64,000 nucleotides of DNA from Flavobacteriales bacterium 34_180_T64 (lineage in GTDB: Bacteria; Bacteroidota; Bacteroidia; Flavobacteriales; Flavobacteriaceae). The DNA lies in NCBI GenBank assembly GCA_002162765.1, contig MAAR01000001.1, positions 28,693 to 92,692 on the forward strand. The letters run 5' to 3'. Each line of letters begins with the position of its first letter. Position 1 is the stretch's first letter. Below are positions 19,676 to 29,452 of this stretch, piece after piece. A program made the position numbers and the translations under genes. A model generated the notes under the pieces. The model was not told where the DNA came from. It ran no database searches and saw nothing but the letters and a program-made list of their open reading frames with translations.

Positions 19676-20773
19676 TTAGAATGTCATCACTACTCCTCTA
19701 CTTTTGGAGCTATTACTACCAATAATAAAATTCGTGTTTTTAGGTAATATCTTAAATGTCACTGAAGATTTTTTAGGAGACTTGGAAATAATATCAATTA
19801 TAGTTTTAAAACTAAGAACATTGTTATCTAAGATATATTCTGTTTCCAATGCGTAGTTTTCAATCTTACTCTGAAGTTTAACCTCATGTTCCAATTTCGT
19901 TTCAAGTGATGGGTAATTTTTATCAGAAATCAGAACATAGTTTTTAGGTTTGTTCGTCTTAATTTGATCATTATTATTAAATATAAAACTCAATTTAATC
20001 CCTAACCAGACTAACAAATTGAATACAGCATTAGATTTAAAATGCTTATTATAAAAAATTTGCATGGCGTCATAGAATCGTTTAGCATAAATTTTATCCT
20101 TTAAAGTACTTTCACCTTTATAATGCATAACCGATGTACTCCCATGATACATATTATGGTAATTGGATTTTAAAACTTTATAAGACAAATCAACATCTTC
20201 ACCATACATAAAATAATCCTCATCAAATCCTTTTACTTCCTTATACACAGTTTTTTTCATAAACATAAAGGCGCCTACAAAAATTGGAACTCTACCTGTA
20301 TCATTCTGCCCTAAATTAGATACATAATACATCCTTGAAAAACCAAGGATTTTCCTAATTGCTACAAAAGGCGTTGGAATATTTCGTTTACTCTCTGGAA
20401 GAAATTCTCCTTTCCCATCTATTAATTTACAGCCTATAATACCTAGATTGTTTTTTAACTCAGCAACGCTTAATATCTTTAAAAAGGTATCTTCAGCTAC
20501 AACCGTATCCGGATTAAGAATACAAATATACTCTCCATGCGCTTGCTCAACGCCTACATTATTCCCTTTAGAAAACCCGAAATTATCCTCATTTTCTATA
20601 AGTATCACATCAGGGAACAGTTGTTTCACCATTTCGCAACTATCATCAGGCGACTTGTTATCTACTACAATAATTTCAGCATCAATAGACACCAAAGCGT
20701 CTTGAACACTTTTAAGACATAACTCTAAAAAATGACTTACATTATAATTTAATATGACAACCGTTAATTTCAA
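19676..20773 (-). CDS. Family 2 glycosyltransferase
   Basis: The 365-residue protein has the GT-A fold of GT2: TVVILNYNVSHFLELCLKS at the start, EIIVVDNKSPDDS, NFGFSKGNNVGVEQAHG, then the metal-binding ICILNPDTV and FMYGEDVDLSYK (the ED acceptor-site motif). Residues about 240-270 contain a hydrophobic segment (VFNLLVWLGIKLSFIF), possibly membrane-associated. The last 100 residues are outside the catalytic domain and basic. This type often transfers rhamnose or similar sugars in surface polysaccharide synthesis, but there is no polysaccharide cluster here. It ends six bases after recR's stop region. Confidence 0.88.
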   Translation of the reverse strand: MKLTVVILNYNVSHFLELCLKSVQDALVSIDAEIIVVDNKSPDDSCEMVKQLFPDVILIENEDNFGFSKGNNVGVEQAHGEYICILNPDTVVAEDTFLKILSVAELKNNLGIIGCKLIDGKGEFLPESKRNIPTPFVAIRKILGFSRMYYVSNLGQNDTGRVPIFVGAFMFMKKTVYKEVKGFDEDYFMYGEDVDLSYKVLKSNYHNMYHGSTSVMHYKGESTLKDKIYAKRFYDAMQIFYNKHFKSNAVFNLLVWLGIKLSFIFNNNDQIKTNKPKNYVLISDKNYPSLETKLEHEVKLQSKIENYALETEYILDNNVLSFKTIIDIISKSPKKSSVTFKILPKNTNFIIGSNSSKSRGVVMTF

Positions 20774-20778
20774 ATACG

Positions 20779-21396
20779 TTATGATTTTAAGGATGCCTCA
20801 AATGGAATTCGATTAATGATACTTCTCCCAAGTGTGACTTCGTCTGTATATTCCAATTCATTGCCAACAGAAATACCACGAGCAATTGTTGATGTTGTAA
20901 TCTTGTAATCTTGAATTTGTCTGAAAATATAGAAATTAGTAGTATCGCCTTCCATCGTTGAACCCAATGCAAAAATCAGTTCTTTTATTTTTCCTTCTTT
21001 TACTTTTTTTACTAAAGAGCCAATATTCAAATCGTTAGGACCTATTCCATCCATAGGTGAAATTTTCCCACCTAACACATGATACAACCCTTTATATGAG
21101 CTTGTGTTTTCTATAGCCATTACATCTCTAATATCTTCAACAACACAAACCAAAGTTTCATTTCTATTTGGATTCGCACAAATTTCACAACGCACAGCAT
21201 CACTAATATTATGACAACTCTCACAAAACTTAATCTCGTTTCTCATGGTACTTAAAGCATCCGACAATTGCAGAGTTTGGTTAATGGGTTGACGCATTAA
21301 ATGTAAAACTAAGCGCAATGCTGTTCTTTTACCAATTCCAGGTAATTGAGACATTTCATTAACAGCTTTTTCGAGAAGTTTAGAAGAAAATTCCAT
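20779..21396 (-). CDS. recR: Recombination mediator RecR
   Basis: RecR loads RecA at gaps with RecO and RecF. The 205-residue protein has the helix-hairpin-helix [16 protein letters not shown], the four-Cys zinc finger [16 protein letters not shown], and the Toprim domain starting [15 protein letters not shown] with [13 protein letters not shown]. Length and order are normal. It is directly upstream of the glycosyltransferase gene on the same strand, with five bases between. Confidence 0.97.
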   Translation of the reverse strand: MEFSSKLLEKAVNEMSQLPGIGKRTALRLVLHLMRQPINQTLQLSDALSTMRNEIKFCESCHNISDAVRCEICANPNRNETLVCVVEDIRDVMAIENTSSYKGLYHVLGGKISPMDGIGPNDLNIGSLVKKVKEGKIKELIFALGSTMEGDTTNFYIFRQIQDYKITTSTIARGISVGNELEYTDEVTLGRSIINRIPFEASLKS

Positions 21397-21437
21397 ATGC
21401 GCGAAGTTAGTAAAATATTATGCTCTAGCTAAAAAAT

Positions 21438-21472
21438 TAAAGTCCAATAATGACGAACACTATTGGACTTAA
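21438..21472 (-). terminator. Terminator of the T9SS-protein gene
   Basis: AGTCCAATA (21441-21449) pairs with TATTGGACT (21461-21469) across an 11-base loop; flanking TTA/TAA extends the stem. Read on the minus strand it is followed by TTTAATTTTTT. It lies just after the stop at 21493. Confidence 0.8.
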
Positions 21473-21492
21473 AAACTTATTATTTACGATGC

Positions 21493-24465
21493 TTAGTCAA
21501 CTATTAATTTTTTAGTGACTTCACCTACACTATTATTTACTTTCACGAAATATATACCTGAAGCATAGTGAGAAACATCAATATTCAATGGTTCTGAAAG
21601 AATTTGGTCTTTCGTAAAATACATAATCTTACCTAAGGAATTAAAAATTCTAATAGAAACCTCATCATTTCTATCCCAAACTAAGTTGAATTCATTTTTA
21701 GTCGGATTAGGAAATAAGCTTAAAGAATTCAATTCAAACTCATCTACACTTAGAGCGGTATCATAAAGGTCTGAAGACCAAACACCTCTACCATAAGTTG
21801 CGACATATATTTTGTTGTTTGCTGTATTTATTTCAAGTTCTGAAATTTGAGCATTTGGTAAATTGTTACTAAATGCCTGCCAGTTAGAAGGAGTAACCGT
21901 ATCTATATAATACACACCATAATTCATTCCTAAATACAATCCATCTAACCCATTATCCTGCCATACCAATGCGCGCGCGCTAAAATTTGGCAAATCAAAC
22001 AAATAAGAGCTCCATGTAGTTCCTCCATTATCAGAAACATAAACTTTAGCCGCACTGTTAGTAGCGATCGCTATTTTATTCGGATTTGTAGGATGAATAG
22101 CTATTGAATTAATACTTCCTGAAAACCCTGTTAATTGTTGCCAAGGTGACCCTATTAATCCACCATTAGTGGTTCGATATAAGCTATTTCCGTTCGATGC
22201 GTAGATATAATTCGCATTTGAAGGCGCCACTTTCAATTCATCTAAATTACCACCGAAGTTCTGCGAAATGGCCGTCCAGCTTGTACCGGAATCAAAAGAC
22301 TTATAGACTTGATCAAAACCTGCATAGATTACATTAGGCGTTAAAGGATCTTGTTCATAAGGTGTAACCCAACCACCATCTTTGTCATCTGGCGTGCCCA
22401 ACCATCCAGAATTTAAACCACCATTATACGATCGATATAAATCTCCAAAATAAATGGTTCCAAATACCAAATCACTATTATTTTTATCTACAAAGGACTC
22501 CATGCCATCAGCACCTAACCAATGGCCCCAATTGCCATTAACATCCATAATGGTGGTTCCATTGTCTTGTGATCCTCCTGTTATTATGACAGGATCTGTC
22601 TGACTTATTCCAAATTTATAAAATTGGTGAACCCCAATTCCTGAAGTTAAATCAGTATAATAATTAGCATCTATTGTTCCTGGCGTATTCGCAACGAAAA
22701 CCCCTCCATCACTACACACATATAATTTCCCATCAACATATTCCAACATATCGACATCTGCATGACAATAACCAATATTTTGTCCGGATGCATTTTGAGG
22801 TGTCCATTGAGATGTAATGCTAAAATTAACACCACCATCGGTTGATCGCCACGTATTTACACCAGCAATATGTACTTCATTAATATCATTAGGATTAACA
22901 ACAATATCCATATCTCTTGGCGCTTGACCTGAATCGTCACTTCCATCGGATGCATAACCAAAATAGTTCATCCCTGTATGATCTAACTGCGAAAACGTAT
23001 TCCCACCATCTATAGATTTATGTAGCCCTCCAAAAATCCCTCCGGAAGCTTCAATAACATAAACTACATTAGGGTCATTTGCAGAAACGCCCATCATTTT
23101 TGGTCCACTGCTAAAATTATTTGGTGCTGACTCAAATCCATCTTGAAATAATACTCCTAATGATGCATCTTCAACAGAGACATCATCTATAGTTAACCCA
23201 CGACCATAATTAGCTTTACCTTCTAAAGCAATATAATAATCAGAAGACGGATTTGGCAAGCTCAACGTAATATCTGACCAACTTGTAACTTCTGTTGTAT
23301 AGTTTGCTAATTCCACCCAAGCACCAGCAGCTGATGTTTTATACAATACTTTCAATTCATCTATATCACTTGCCCAACTCACTTGAGAATATGAAAATTT
23401 CAACTCAGGTGCGTTTGCTCCAGAAAGATCAATTGACGGTGATATTAATCGCGTTACGGGTTGAGAAAAATTACCAACATAAAAAACTGCCATGGCACTA
23501 CCAGTCCGTGGCGTGACAGAATTATTTTGATTTGAATTAGACGTTGTCCAATAATTAGATCCAGTTACAAACTCTTGAGTCCACATTGACAATCCATTAG
23601 GAGAGGAAAACGTTAAGCCTCCATCTGTAGACTTAAAAAACTTATCTCCAGAGGCATAAATTGTACTAGGATCTCCTGGTTTAAATTCAATATCATATCC
23701 TGAATTTGCGCTTCCGTCAATTAACGTCCAGTTTAAGCCACCATCAATCGATTTTTTTATACCTCCATTTGCTGAACTGCAATACATTTTAGACGTATTA
23801 GTAGGATCCATTAAAATTTTATTTACATCGCCGCTTCCCATATCGCTATAAAAATTCCAAGTTGCTCCAGCATCTGTCGATTTAAAAATCGCTCCTCCTG
23901 AAGAACCCCAGAAATATATAGATGGATTTGTAGGATCTATTACCAATGAAGACACGTTTAATGTCGCCATGTTATCTGTTAGAACAGCCCAAGTACTTCC
24001 GCCGTCAAGAGATTTCCATACACCTCCAGTATTTCCACCAACAATCATATGATCTGTATTACCTGTCTCAAATGCCATTGAAGTCAATCTTCCTACGCCT
24101 GGATTCCATCCTCCTGTCAAATCCCATCCTATTGGTCCTAATTGACTCCAAGTTCCAACAGTAGTTCTCGCAGCCATAAAATTTTCATTTAAGCTACTGT
24201 TATAGTTTTCCAATTCATTAAAATAAAATTCAGAGGATTTTAGCATACCGCTTTCGTCCATATTTCTTAACGCTTGGTATTCCCAGCGTTTATATGGCTT
24301 ATAGCCTTTACCTTTATCTGTTCCTACAATTGAAAAATGTGCTTCTGCTTCAGCTTGAATTTCTTGTACGGTATAGGTTCCTTCAGAAATCATTCGTTTG
24401 TACTCTTGAGAATAGGAATTCACAAAGAATAAACTTAAAACTAGGGAGATGTAAAAAGTTTTCAT
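21493..24465 (-). CDS. Secreted BNR-repeat (sortilin-like beta-propeller) protein with T9SS type A sorting domain
   Basis: This 990-residue protein has a signal peptide (about 1-19), then repeated BNR-type motifs such as SLDGGSTWAVL, STDAGATWNFY, SIDGGLNWTLI and SFDSGTSWTAI, typical of Asp-box beta-propellers. Between the propeller halves (about 300-440) lies a domain ending YGRGLTIDDVSVED, like a MAM or jelly-roll adhesion domain. The final 75 residues (LSLFPNPTKNEFNL to KKLIVD) are a type A sorting domain, which directs secretion through the type IX system and attachment to the cell surface. It may bind or cleave surface polymers; no catalytic site is evident. It is divergent from the symporter gene. 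Confidence 0.9.
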   Translation of the reverse strand: MKTFYISLVLSLFFVNSYSQEYKRMISEGTYTVQEIQAEAEAHFSIVGTDKGKGYKPYKRWEYQALRNMDESGMLKSSEFYFNELENYNSSLNENFMAARTTVGTWSQLGPIGWDLTGGWNPGVGRLTSMAFETGNTDHMIVGGNTGGVWKSLDGGSTWAVLTDNMATLNVSSLVIDPTNPSIYFWGSSGGAIFKSTDAGATWNFYSDMGSGDVNKILMDPTNTSKMYCSSANGGIKKSIDGGLNWTLIDGSANSGYDIEFKPGDPSTIYASGDKFFKSTDGGLTFSSPNGLSMWTQEFVTGSNYWTTSNSNQNNSVTPRTGSAMAVFYVGNFSQPVTRLISPSIDLSGANAPELKFSYSQVSWASDIDELKVLYKTSAAGAWVELANYTTEVTSWSDITLSLPNPSSDYYIALEGKANYGRGLTIDDVSVEDASLGVLFQDGFESAPNNFSSGPKMMGVSANDPNVVYVIEASGGIFGGLHKSIDGGNTFSQLDHTGMNYFGYASDGSDDSGQAPRDMDIVVNPNDINEVHIAGVNTWRSTDGGVNFSITSQWTPQNASGQNIGYCHADVDMLEYVDGKLYVCSDGGVFVANTPGTIDANYYTDLTSGIGVHQFYKFGISQTDPVIITGGSQDNGTTIMDVNGNWGHWLGADGMESFVDKNNSDLVFGTIYFGDLYRSYNGGLNSGWLGTPDDKDGGWVTPYEQDPLTPNVIYAGFDQVYKSFDSGTSWTAISQNFGGNLDELKVAPSNANYIYASNGNSLYRTTNGGLIGSPWQQLTGFSGSINSIAIHPTNPNKIAIATNSAAKVYVSDNGGTTWSSYLFDLPNFSARALVWQDNGLDGLYLGMNYGVYYIDTVTPSNWQAFSNNLPNAQISELEINTANNKIYVATYGRGVWSSDLYDTALSVDEFELNSLSLFPNPTKNEFNLVWDRNDEVSIRIFNSLGKIMYFTKDQILSEPLNIDVSHYASGIYFVKVNNSVGEVTKKLIVD

Positions 24466-24546
24466 TTTAATTTACTTATTATTGTTATAATTATCGATTT
24501 CAAAAATACTATTTTACTAAGAAATTAGTGTTAAATAATTAATTAT

Positions 24547-25995
24547 ATGTCGCCTACATCAATTATCCTCCTGATTCTAGCTTACTTCGTTGTACTTATC
24601 GTAATTTCTTACATCACTGGTAAAGAAGATTCAAACGAGGCATTTTTTAAAGCAAATAAGTCGGCGCCATGGTATTTAGTAGCTTTTGGAATGATTGGGG
24701 CTTCTTTGTCTGGAGTCACTTTTATTTCAGTACCTGGAGCAGTGGAAATGAAGCAATTTGGGTATTTACAAGTCGTATTTGGCTACTTTTTTGGATATCT
24801 CATTATTGCATATGTACTCTTACCTATTTATTATAAATTGAATCTCACCTCCATTTATACCTATTTAAAAGATCGATTTGGAAATACGAGTTATAAAACT
24901 GGGTCGATCGCATTTTTAATTTCCAGAACAGTTGGTGCCGCATTTCGTTTATTTTTAGTCGCCAAAGTATTGCAATTATTAATATTCGATGCGTATCATA
25001 TCCCATTTACAATTACTGTCGTAATTACGGTTGCATTAATTTGGCTTTATACGTTTAAAGGAGGTATTAAAACCATCATATTTACAGATACCTTACAAAC
25101 ACTTTTCATGCTCATTTCGGTTGTAGTTACGATTGCATTTCTAGCAACTGCTCTTGATTTAAATAGCATCTCTGAAGTCTATTCGAACGTAAAAGAAAGC
25201 GCCATGAGTAAAGTGTTTTTTACTGATGATATAAATGATTCACAATACTTTATTAAAAGTTTTCTAGCAGGCATGTTCATTTCAATTACAATGACAGGTT
25301 TAGATCAGGATATGATGCAAAAAAACTTGACCTGTAAGAACATTAAAGAAGCTCAAAAAAACATGATCTCGTTTAGTGTGATTTTAGTTTTTGTAAATAT
25401 TCTATTTCTTGCATTAGGTCTACTACTTACTCAGTACGCACAACAAAATGGCATTTCTGCTACAAAGGATGATTTATTTCCAACCATTGCGATGTTACCT
25501 GAAATTGGCATCGCTACTTCAGCATTCTTTTTACTTGGCTTAATTGCCGCAGCATATTCTAGTGCCGATTCTGCGTTAACATCATTAACAACTTCGTTTT
25601 GCATTGATATTATTGAGCTTGATAAAAAGCCGATAGCATCTCAGAAAAAAGTCAGAAAAAAGGTGCACGTATTGGTTAGCGTAGTTCTTATTCTTGTAAT
25701 TATATTATTTGATTCTTTATTTAAAGATGTATCCGTAATTTGGGAACTTTTTAAAGCTGCTGGTTATACCTATGGACCCCTATTAGGACTTTTCGCTTTT
25801 GGCATACTTACTAAGGCACAGATTAAAGATAAATATGTTTGGCTTATTGCTATTATTGCACCTTTACTTTCATATGCTTTGAATTCTTATTCAATTGAAC
25901 TATTGAATGGGTATCAAATAGGATTTGAAATTTTAATCATCAACGGAATTCTAACCTTTCTTGGTTTAGTACTGATTCGTAGACAACAGCACTAA
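24547..25995 (+). CDS. Sodium:solute symporter family protein
   Basis: The 482-residue protein has about 13 membrane helices and the SSS-family core: [17 protein letters not shown] in the first repeat, [16 protein letters not shown] in the second half, and [18 protein letters not shown], the sodium-site serines of helix 8. Substrates of this family include sugars, proline, pantothenate, sialic acid and iodide; the sequence does not show which. Its 3' end overlaps the convergent CoA-binding gene by 30 bases. Confidence 0.92.
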   Translation: MSPTSIILLILAYFVVLIVISYITGKEDSNEAFFKANKSAPWYLVAFGMIGASLSGVTFISVPGAVEMKQFGYLQVVFGYFFGYLIIAYVLLPIYYKLNLTSIYTYLKDRFGNTSYKTGSIAFLISRTVGAAFRLFLVAKVLQLLIFDAYHIPFTITVVITVALIWLYTFKGGIKTIIFTDTLQTLFMLISVVVTIAFLATALDLNSISEVYSNVKESAMSKVFFTDDINDSQYFIKSFLAGMFISITMTGLDQDMMQKNLTCKNIKEAQKNMISFSVILVFVNILFLALGLLLTQYAQQNGISATKDDLFPTIAMLPEIGIATSAFFLLGLIAAAYSSADSALTSLTTSFCIDIIELDKKPIASQKKVRKKVHVLVSVVLILVIILFDSLFKDVSVIWELFKAAGYTYGPLLGLFAFGILTKAQIKDKYVWLIAIIAPLLSYALNSYSIELLNGYQIGFEILIINGILTFLGLVLIRRQQH

Positions 25996-26328
25996 CGCAC
26001 AGGCAGTTTCAAATACTATATTCTCTTTTCGAAGTAATTCAAAAAATTCAGGGTTTTCTGTACCTGGATTAAAAAGAATCCGATTTGGATTTAAACCCAT
26101 TAAATAGTTGTAATAGGTGCGCTGATTAACTGCTCTTAGATACAAGGTAATTGTATCAATATTATTATAAGGTACTAATTCAGTTGTAATATTAACACCC
26201 GCAATAGTACCTTTTTCTATTCCGAATGCAACAACTTCATGACCACTAGCTTTCAATCTATGAATTGCCAAATTCGCATAGCGCTCTGGCTTTAGAGAAG
26301 CCCCAAAAACTAGTGTTTTCTTTTTCAT
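25966..26328 (-). CDS. CoA-binding domain protein (YccU-like)
   Basis: The 120-residue protein is a lone Rossmann-type CoA-binding domain: [20 protein letters not shown] at the start, [17 protein letters not shown], and [15 protein letters not shown] middle with [13 protein letters not shown]. It resembles the CoA-binding half of succinyl-CoA synthetase, but the ligase part is missing as in the YccU family, whose role is unknown. It is convergent with and overlaps the symporter gene; its 3' end runs 30 bases into it. Confidence 0.88.
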   Translation of the reverse strand: MKKKTLVFGASLKPERYANLAIHRLKASGHEVVAFGIEKGTIAGVNITTELVPYNNIDTITLYLRAVNQRTYYNYLMGLNPNRILFNPGTENPEFFELLRKENIVFETACALVLLSTNQY

Positions 26329-26470
26329 AAGAAAGACCTCATGATTCCAATTGTTAAAAAAAAGTTAAGTAGTGTTAAAAAAAGTAACACAAATCAAAAG
26401 TAGGCGTCTATGAATTAACAACCTATTCAAAGGGTAAAAAAATAATCAATCAAAATCAATCAATCAAAAA

Positions 26471-28954
26471 ATGAAAAAAGTTATGTTTATTTGTGCGCTA
26501 CTGTTATTTGCGACAGTCAGTTCTCACGCTACAAATACAGAAACCGCAAATGAAAAAAGCGGTACCATCTCAGGAAAAACAATTGATGCATCACTTAATC
26601 AACCCTTACCTTACGTTAACATTATAGTAAAAAACGCAACTGGTGAAACTATTACTGGTGGAATTTCTGAAGATGACGGTAGTTTCAAAATCACTGGAAT
26701 ACCAGAAGGTAAAAATATTGTAAATATTCAATATATCGGATTTAAAACAGTTACAAAAGAAGTCATCATTGGCAAAGGAAATTACAAAGTGGACTTCGGA
26801 AATATCCTGCTCGAAGAGGAAGCTGCAGGCCTCGATGAAGTTACGGTTATTGCAGAAGTATCGACAATACAACAAAAAGTAGATAGAAAGGTAATTACTA
26901 TTGGAAAAGATTTAGCCGCTAGCGGATCAGCTTCCGATATTATGGTAGGAATCCCATCTGTAAGTATAGACGCCCAGACTGGAGATATAAGCCTAAGAGG
27001 AAATCAAAACGTACGTGTTATGGTGGATGGTAAAATATCAAATATCCCAACGGCACAACTGCTTAAACAATTACCATCAACTGCAATTAAATCTATTGAA
27101 TTAATCACAAATCCTTCAGCAAAATACAACCCTGAAGGCATGAGTGGCATCATTAATATTGTGTTACATAAAAACACGATGATAGGCTTTAACGGTAGCG
27201 CTAGTGTAAGTTTAAGCCATGAGAAGAACCCAAAATTCAATAGTTCTTTAGATATGAACTATCGTAATGGGAAGTTCAATTTATTTGGAAGTTATAGTAA
27301 CAATATTGCCAAGAGTGAAAATGTTGGAAATCTATTCAGACCAGACAATAACTCCCAGCAGTTTTTTCAGTTTTTAGACAAAAGACAATCTCATTTATTT
27401 AAAGTTGGACTGGATTTTTATTTGAATGATAAAAATACAATTTCATTTTTTACTAATCAGAGCATTGCTGACGACAGTACCAAAGGACAAACGGATGCAT
27501 TCTTTTATGACAACCCTACATTTGATCAGAGTCAACAATTTTTATCAAAGGGAGACAACACGTCTTCACAGTACAATTTTGATTATAAATTAGAACTTGA
27601 AAAAGAAGGAAGTAATATAGAATTAGAAGTTGACTACAACACCTATGAAGGTGAAACTCCGGTAGATTACACGTTTTTGCTTGGTCCTCAAGAAAATTAT
27701 AAGGATTTTAATAACACCGATAGAGAAAGCACTACTGTAAATTTAGATTATGTAAATCCGTTATCAGAAACAACGAAATTAGAACTAGGTCTTCAAGCGC
27801 GTTTATTTAGTTCAGATATTGAGTTTGCGTCTACAGGCGAAACCTTAAATGAATTGGGAGTATTACGACCAACTCCAGATACAGATTTTGATTACACAAG
27901 AGATATTTATTCGGCTTATGCCACTTATAGCAAAAAGTTTGATAAATGGACCTATCAAATTGGCGCACGCTTCGAAAATGTAAATGTTGAAGCTTTAGCT
28001 TTAGAGACAGATGTAGAAACAGATGTAACAACTCCTATTACTTTTGATAACAATTATTTTCAAGTGTATCCTTCCGCATTTTTCACCTATACCCCATCAG
28101 AAAAGAATTCCTACCAATTAAGCTATAGCCGTCGTGTAGATCGTCCTGGTATTGGTCAAGTGAATCCTATTAAAAGATGGAGCACACCATTGATTTCACA
28201 ATTTGGAAATATTGATTTAGAACCTCAATTCACGAACTCTTTAGAAATCAACTATACGAGAAAACTTAAAGATAGAAAAGGAAGTATCACAGCAGGTGTC
28301 TTCTACAGAGTAATCTCTGATGAAATTAATAGAGCTCTATTCATTGATAGAACAGACATAAATTCTGGAAAAATTATTATGACCAATGATAATTTTGATG
28401 ACACATCAGCAATTGGTTTTGAAGTAACCAGCAATTATAGACCTACCCAATGGTGGAGTATCAATTCGAGTTTTGATTTATATTCACAAACGCAAAAAGG
28501 AATTGCCGAAACTCTAACGGCTCCAATAGAAACAGCTACTATTGATGACATAGCCACGAACGTTACTGAAGTTAATAATGTAGCCTGGAACGTTAGAATG
28601 TTCAATAATTTCAAAGTAAATAAAACATTCACATTTACTGCTTTCGGATTCTATAGAGGCGCAAATAAGTCAATTCAATTTGACATAGATCCTATGTATT
28701 TCGTAAATATTGGTGTACGCGCTAATGTTATGCAAGGCAAAGGAACTTTTGGTCTAAATTATAATGATATTTTCAATACGATGAAATTTCAAGGAACTGG
28801 TGTTAGACCGTTTACTCAAGAAGTTGAATTTAACTGGGAAAGCAATACCATACAGGCTAGTTTTTCATACCGATTTGGTGGTGGAAAATACCGAGCAAAA
28901 TCTCGTAAGAGAAGAGACAATGATGAAAAATCCGGAGGCGGAGGCTTCATTTAA
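26471..28954 (+). CDS. TonB-dependent outer-membrane receptor with carboxypeptidase-like N-terminal domain
   Basis: The 827-residue protein has a signal peptide ending at SSHA (about residue 19), a carboxypeptidase-regulatory-like domain (about 30-115, SGTISGKTIDASLNQPLPYV), a plug domain (about 120-235, DIMVGIPSVSIDAQTGDI and NPSAKYNPEGMSGIINIVL), and a beta barrel of the flavobacterial outer-membrane type ending near SFSYRFGG. The C-terminal tail after the last strand is unusually basic then Gly-rich. No SusD partner follows, so it is not a SusCD pair; the ligand is unknown. A terminator follows at 29018. Confidence 0.92.
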   Translation: MKKVMFICALLLFATVSSHATNTETANEKSGTISGKTIDASLNQPLPYVNIIVKNATGETITGGISEDDGSFKITGIPEGKNIVNIQYIGFKTVTKEVIIGKGNYKVDFGNILLEEEAAGLDEVTVIAEVSTIQQKVDRKVITIGKDLAASGSASDIMVGIPSVSIDAQTGDISLRGNQNVRVMVDGKISNIPTAQLLKQLPSTAIKSIELITNPSAKYNPEGMSGIINIVLHKNTMIGFNGSASVSLSHEKNPKFNSSLDMNYRNGKFNLFGSYSNNIAKSENVGNLFRPDNNSQQFFQFLDKRQSHLFKVGLDFYLNDKNTISFFTNQSIADDSTKGQTDAFFYDNPTFDQSQQFLSKGDNTSSQYNFDYKLELEKEGSNIELEVDYNTYEGETPVDYTFLLGPQENYKDFNNTDRESTTVNLDYVNPLSETTKLELGLQARLFSSDIEFASTGETLNELGVLRPTPDTDFDYTRDIYSAYATYSKKFDKWTYQIGARFENVNVEALALETDVETDVTTPITFDNNYFQVYPSAFFTYTPSEKNSYQLSYSRRVDRPGIGQVNPIKRWSTPLISQFGNIDLEPQFTNSLEINYTRKLKDRKGSITAGVFYRVISDEINRALFIDRTDINSGKIIMTNDNFDDTSAIGFEVTSNYRPTQWWSINSSFDLYSQTQKGIAETLTAPIETATIDDIATNVTEVNNVAWNVRMFNNFKVNKTFTFTAFGFYRGANKSIQFDIDPMYFVNIGVRANVMQGKGTFGLNYNDIFNTMKFQGTGVRPFTQEVEFNWESNTIQASFSYRFGGGKYRAKSRKRRDNDEKSGGGGFI

Positions 28955-29017
28955 CAGCAACATTTAGTAACCTACATAATAGTTGATGGTTAGTGTTAGT
29001 GTTAGGTTATTAAATAA

Positions 29018-29051
29018 GAAAACCCGAAACGTTTATGTTTTCGGGTTTTTG
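29018..29051 (+). terminator. Terminator after the TonB-dependent receptor gene
   Basis: AAAACCCGAAA (29019-29029) pairs with TTTCGGGTTTT (29038-29048) and is followed by a T-run. It lies 65 bases after the receptor stop. Its stem core (ACCCGAAAC, GTTTCGGGT) is shared with the hairpin at 29397-29430. Confidence 0.88.
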
Positions 29052-29153
29052 TTTTTAAATATTTTAAAGTTTAAAAAACTGTAAGGATTTATTTCTTTAA
29101 TCGACTTTATTACAACATTTACGCTATCAACGTTTAGATTAGTTTTGAATTAG

Positions 29154-29245
29154 CCTTCATCAAATCAAAAAATTGATATTAAAGGTATCTGTTAAAAAAC
29201 AGCTAGTGAGTAAAGTCCAAAATTTATATTTTGGACTTTCTTTTT
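29154..29245 (+). ncRNA. Candidate small RNA between receptor gene and fabH
   Basis: A TAGTTTTG box (29140-29147) matches the -7 consensus TAnnTTTG and would start transcription near 29154. Downstream there is a small hairpin (CTGTT, AAAA, AACAG) at about 29189 and a strong terminator ending near 29245, giving about 90 bases with no open frame. No clear -33 element is present. This is a hypothesis from layout only; the terminator could instead belong to read-through from the receptor gene. Confidence 0.25.
29212..29245 (+). terminator. Strong hairpin with T-rich tail in a gene-free gap
   Basis: AAAGTCCAAAAT (29212-29223) pairs perfectly with ATTTTGGACTTT (29228-29239) around TTAT, followed by CTTTTTG. 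No gene ends nearby, which is why a small RNA is suspected upstream. Confidence 0.75.
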
Positions 29246-29396
29246 GAAAATGTTAATAGTGAGTTAAAACTGTTATCTGATGAAATAAAACTAATATTAT
29301 TACGTCTATAGTATAGTGATAAGTTTAAGTTAATTAACTCTAAATTTTCTTACGCTTTTTATAGTTTAAGTGTTAGTGAAAGTTGATTAATAGCAG
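29246..29396. other. Gene-free AT-rich stretch
   Basis: The whole gap 28955-29452 holds no supported gene. This third part, between the second and third hairpins, has no open frame of note and no full TAnnTTTG box. Near its end a GTGTTAGTG sequence resembles the region before the first hairpin (28995-29010), so both hairpins and their left flanks may be duplicates. Confidence 0.5.
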
Positions 29397-29430
29397 AAAA
29401 AACCCGAAACAACGTTGTTTCGGGTTTTTT
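29397..29430 (-). terminator. Perfect 34-base palindromic terminator after fabH
   Basis: The sequence is a perfect palindrome centred on AACGTT, with AAAAAACCCGAAAC on one side and GTTTCGGGTTTTTT on the other. It works in both directions; on the minus strand it ends fabH, 22 bases after the stop. Confidence 0.88.
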
Positions 29431-29452
29431 TGTACCTATAATAAAAAAGAGA

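Noticed and set aside
21900..24100. DNA repeats inside the T9SS protein gene
   Set aside because: They reflect BNR protein repeats, which vary too much in DNA to be a repeat array; no CRISPR-like spacing is seen.
26471..28954. SusCD polysaccharide locus
   Set aside because: There is no SusD gene after the receptor and no glycosidase genes nearby.
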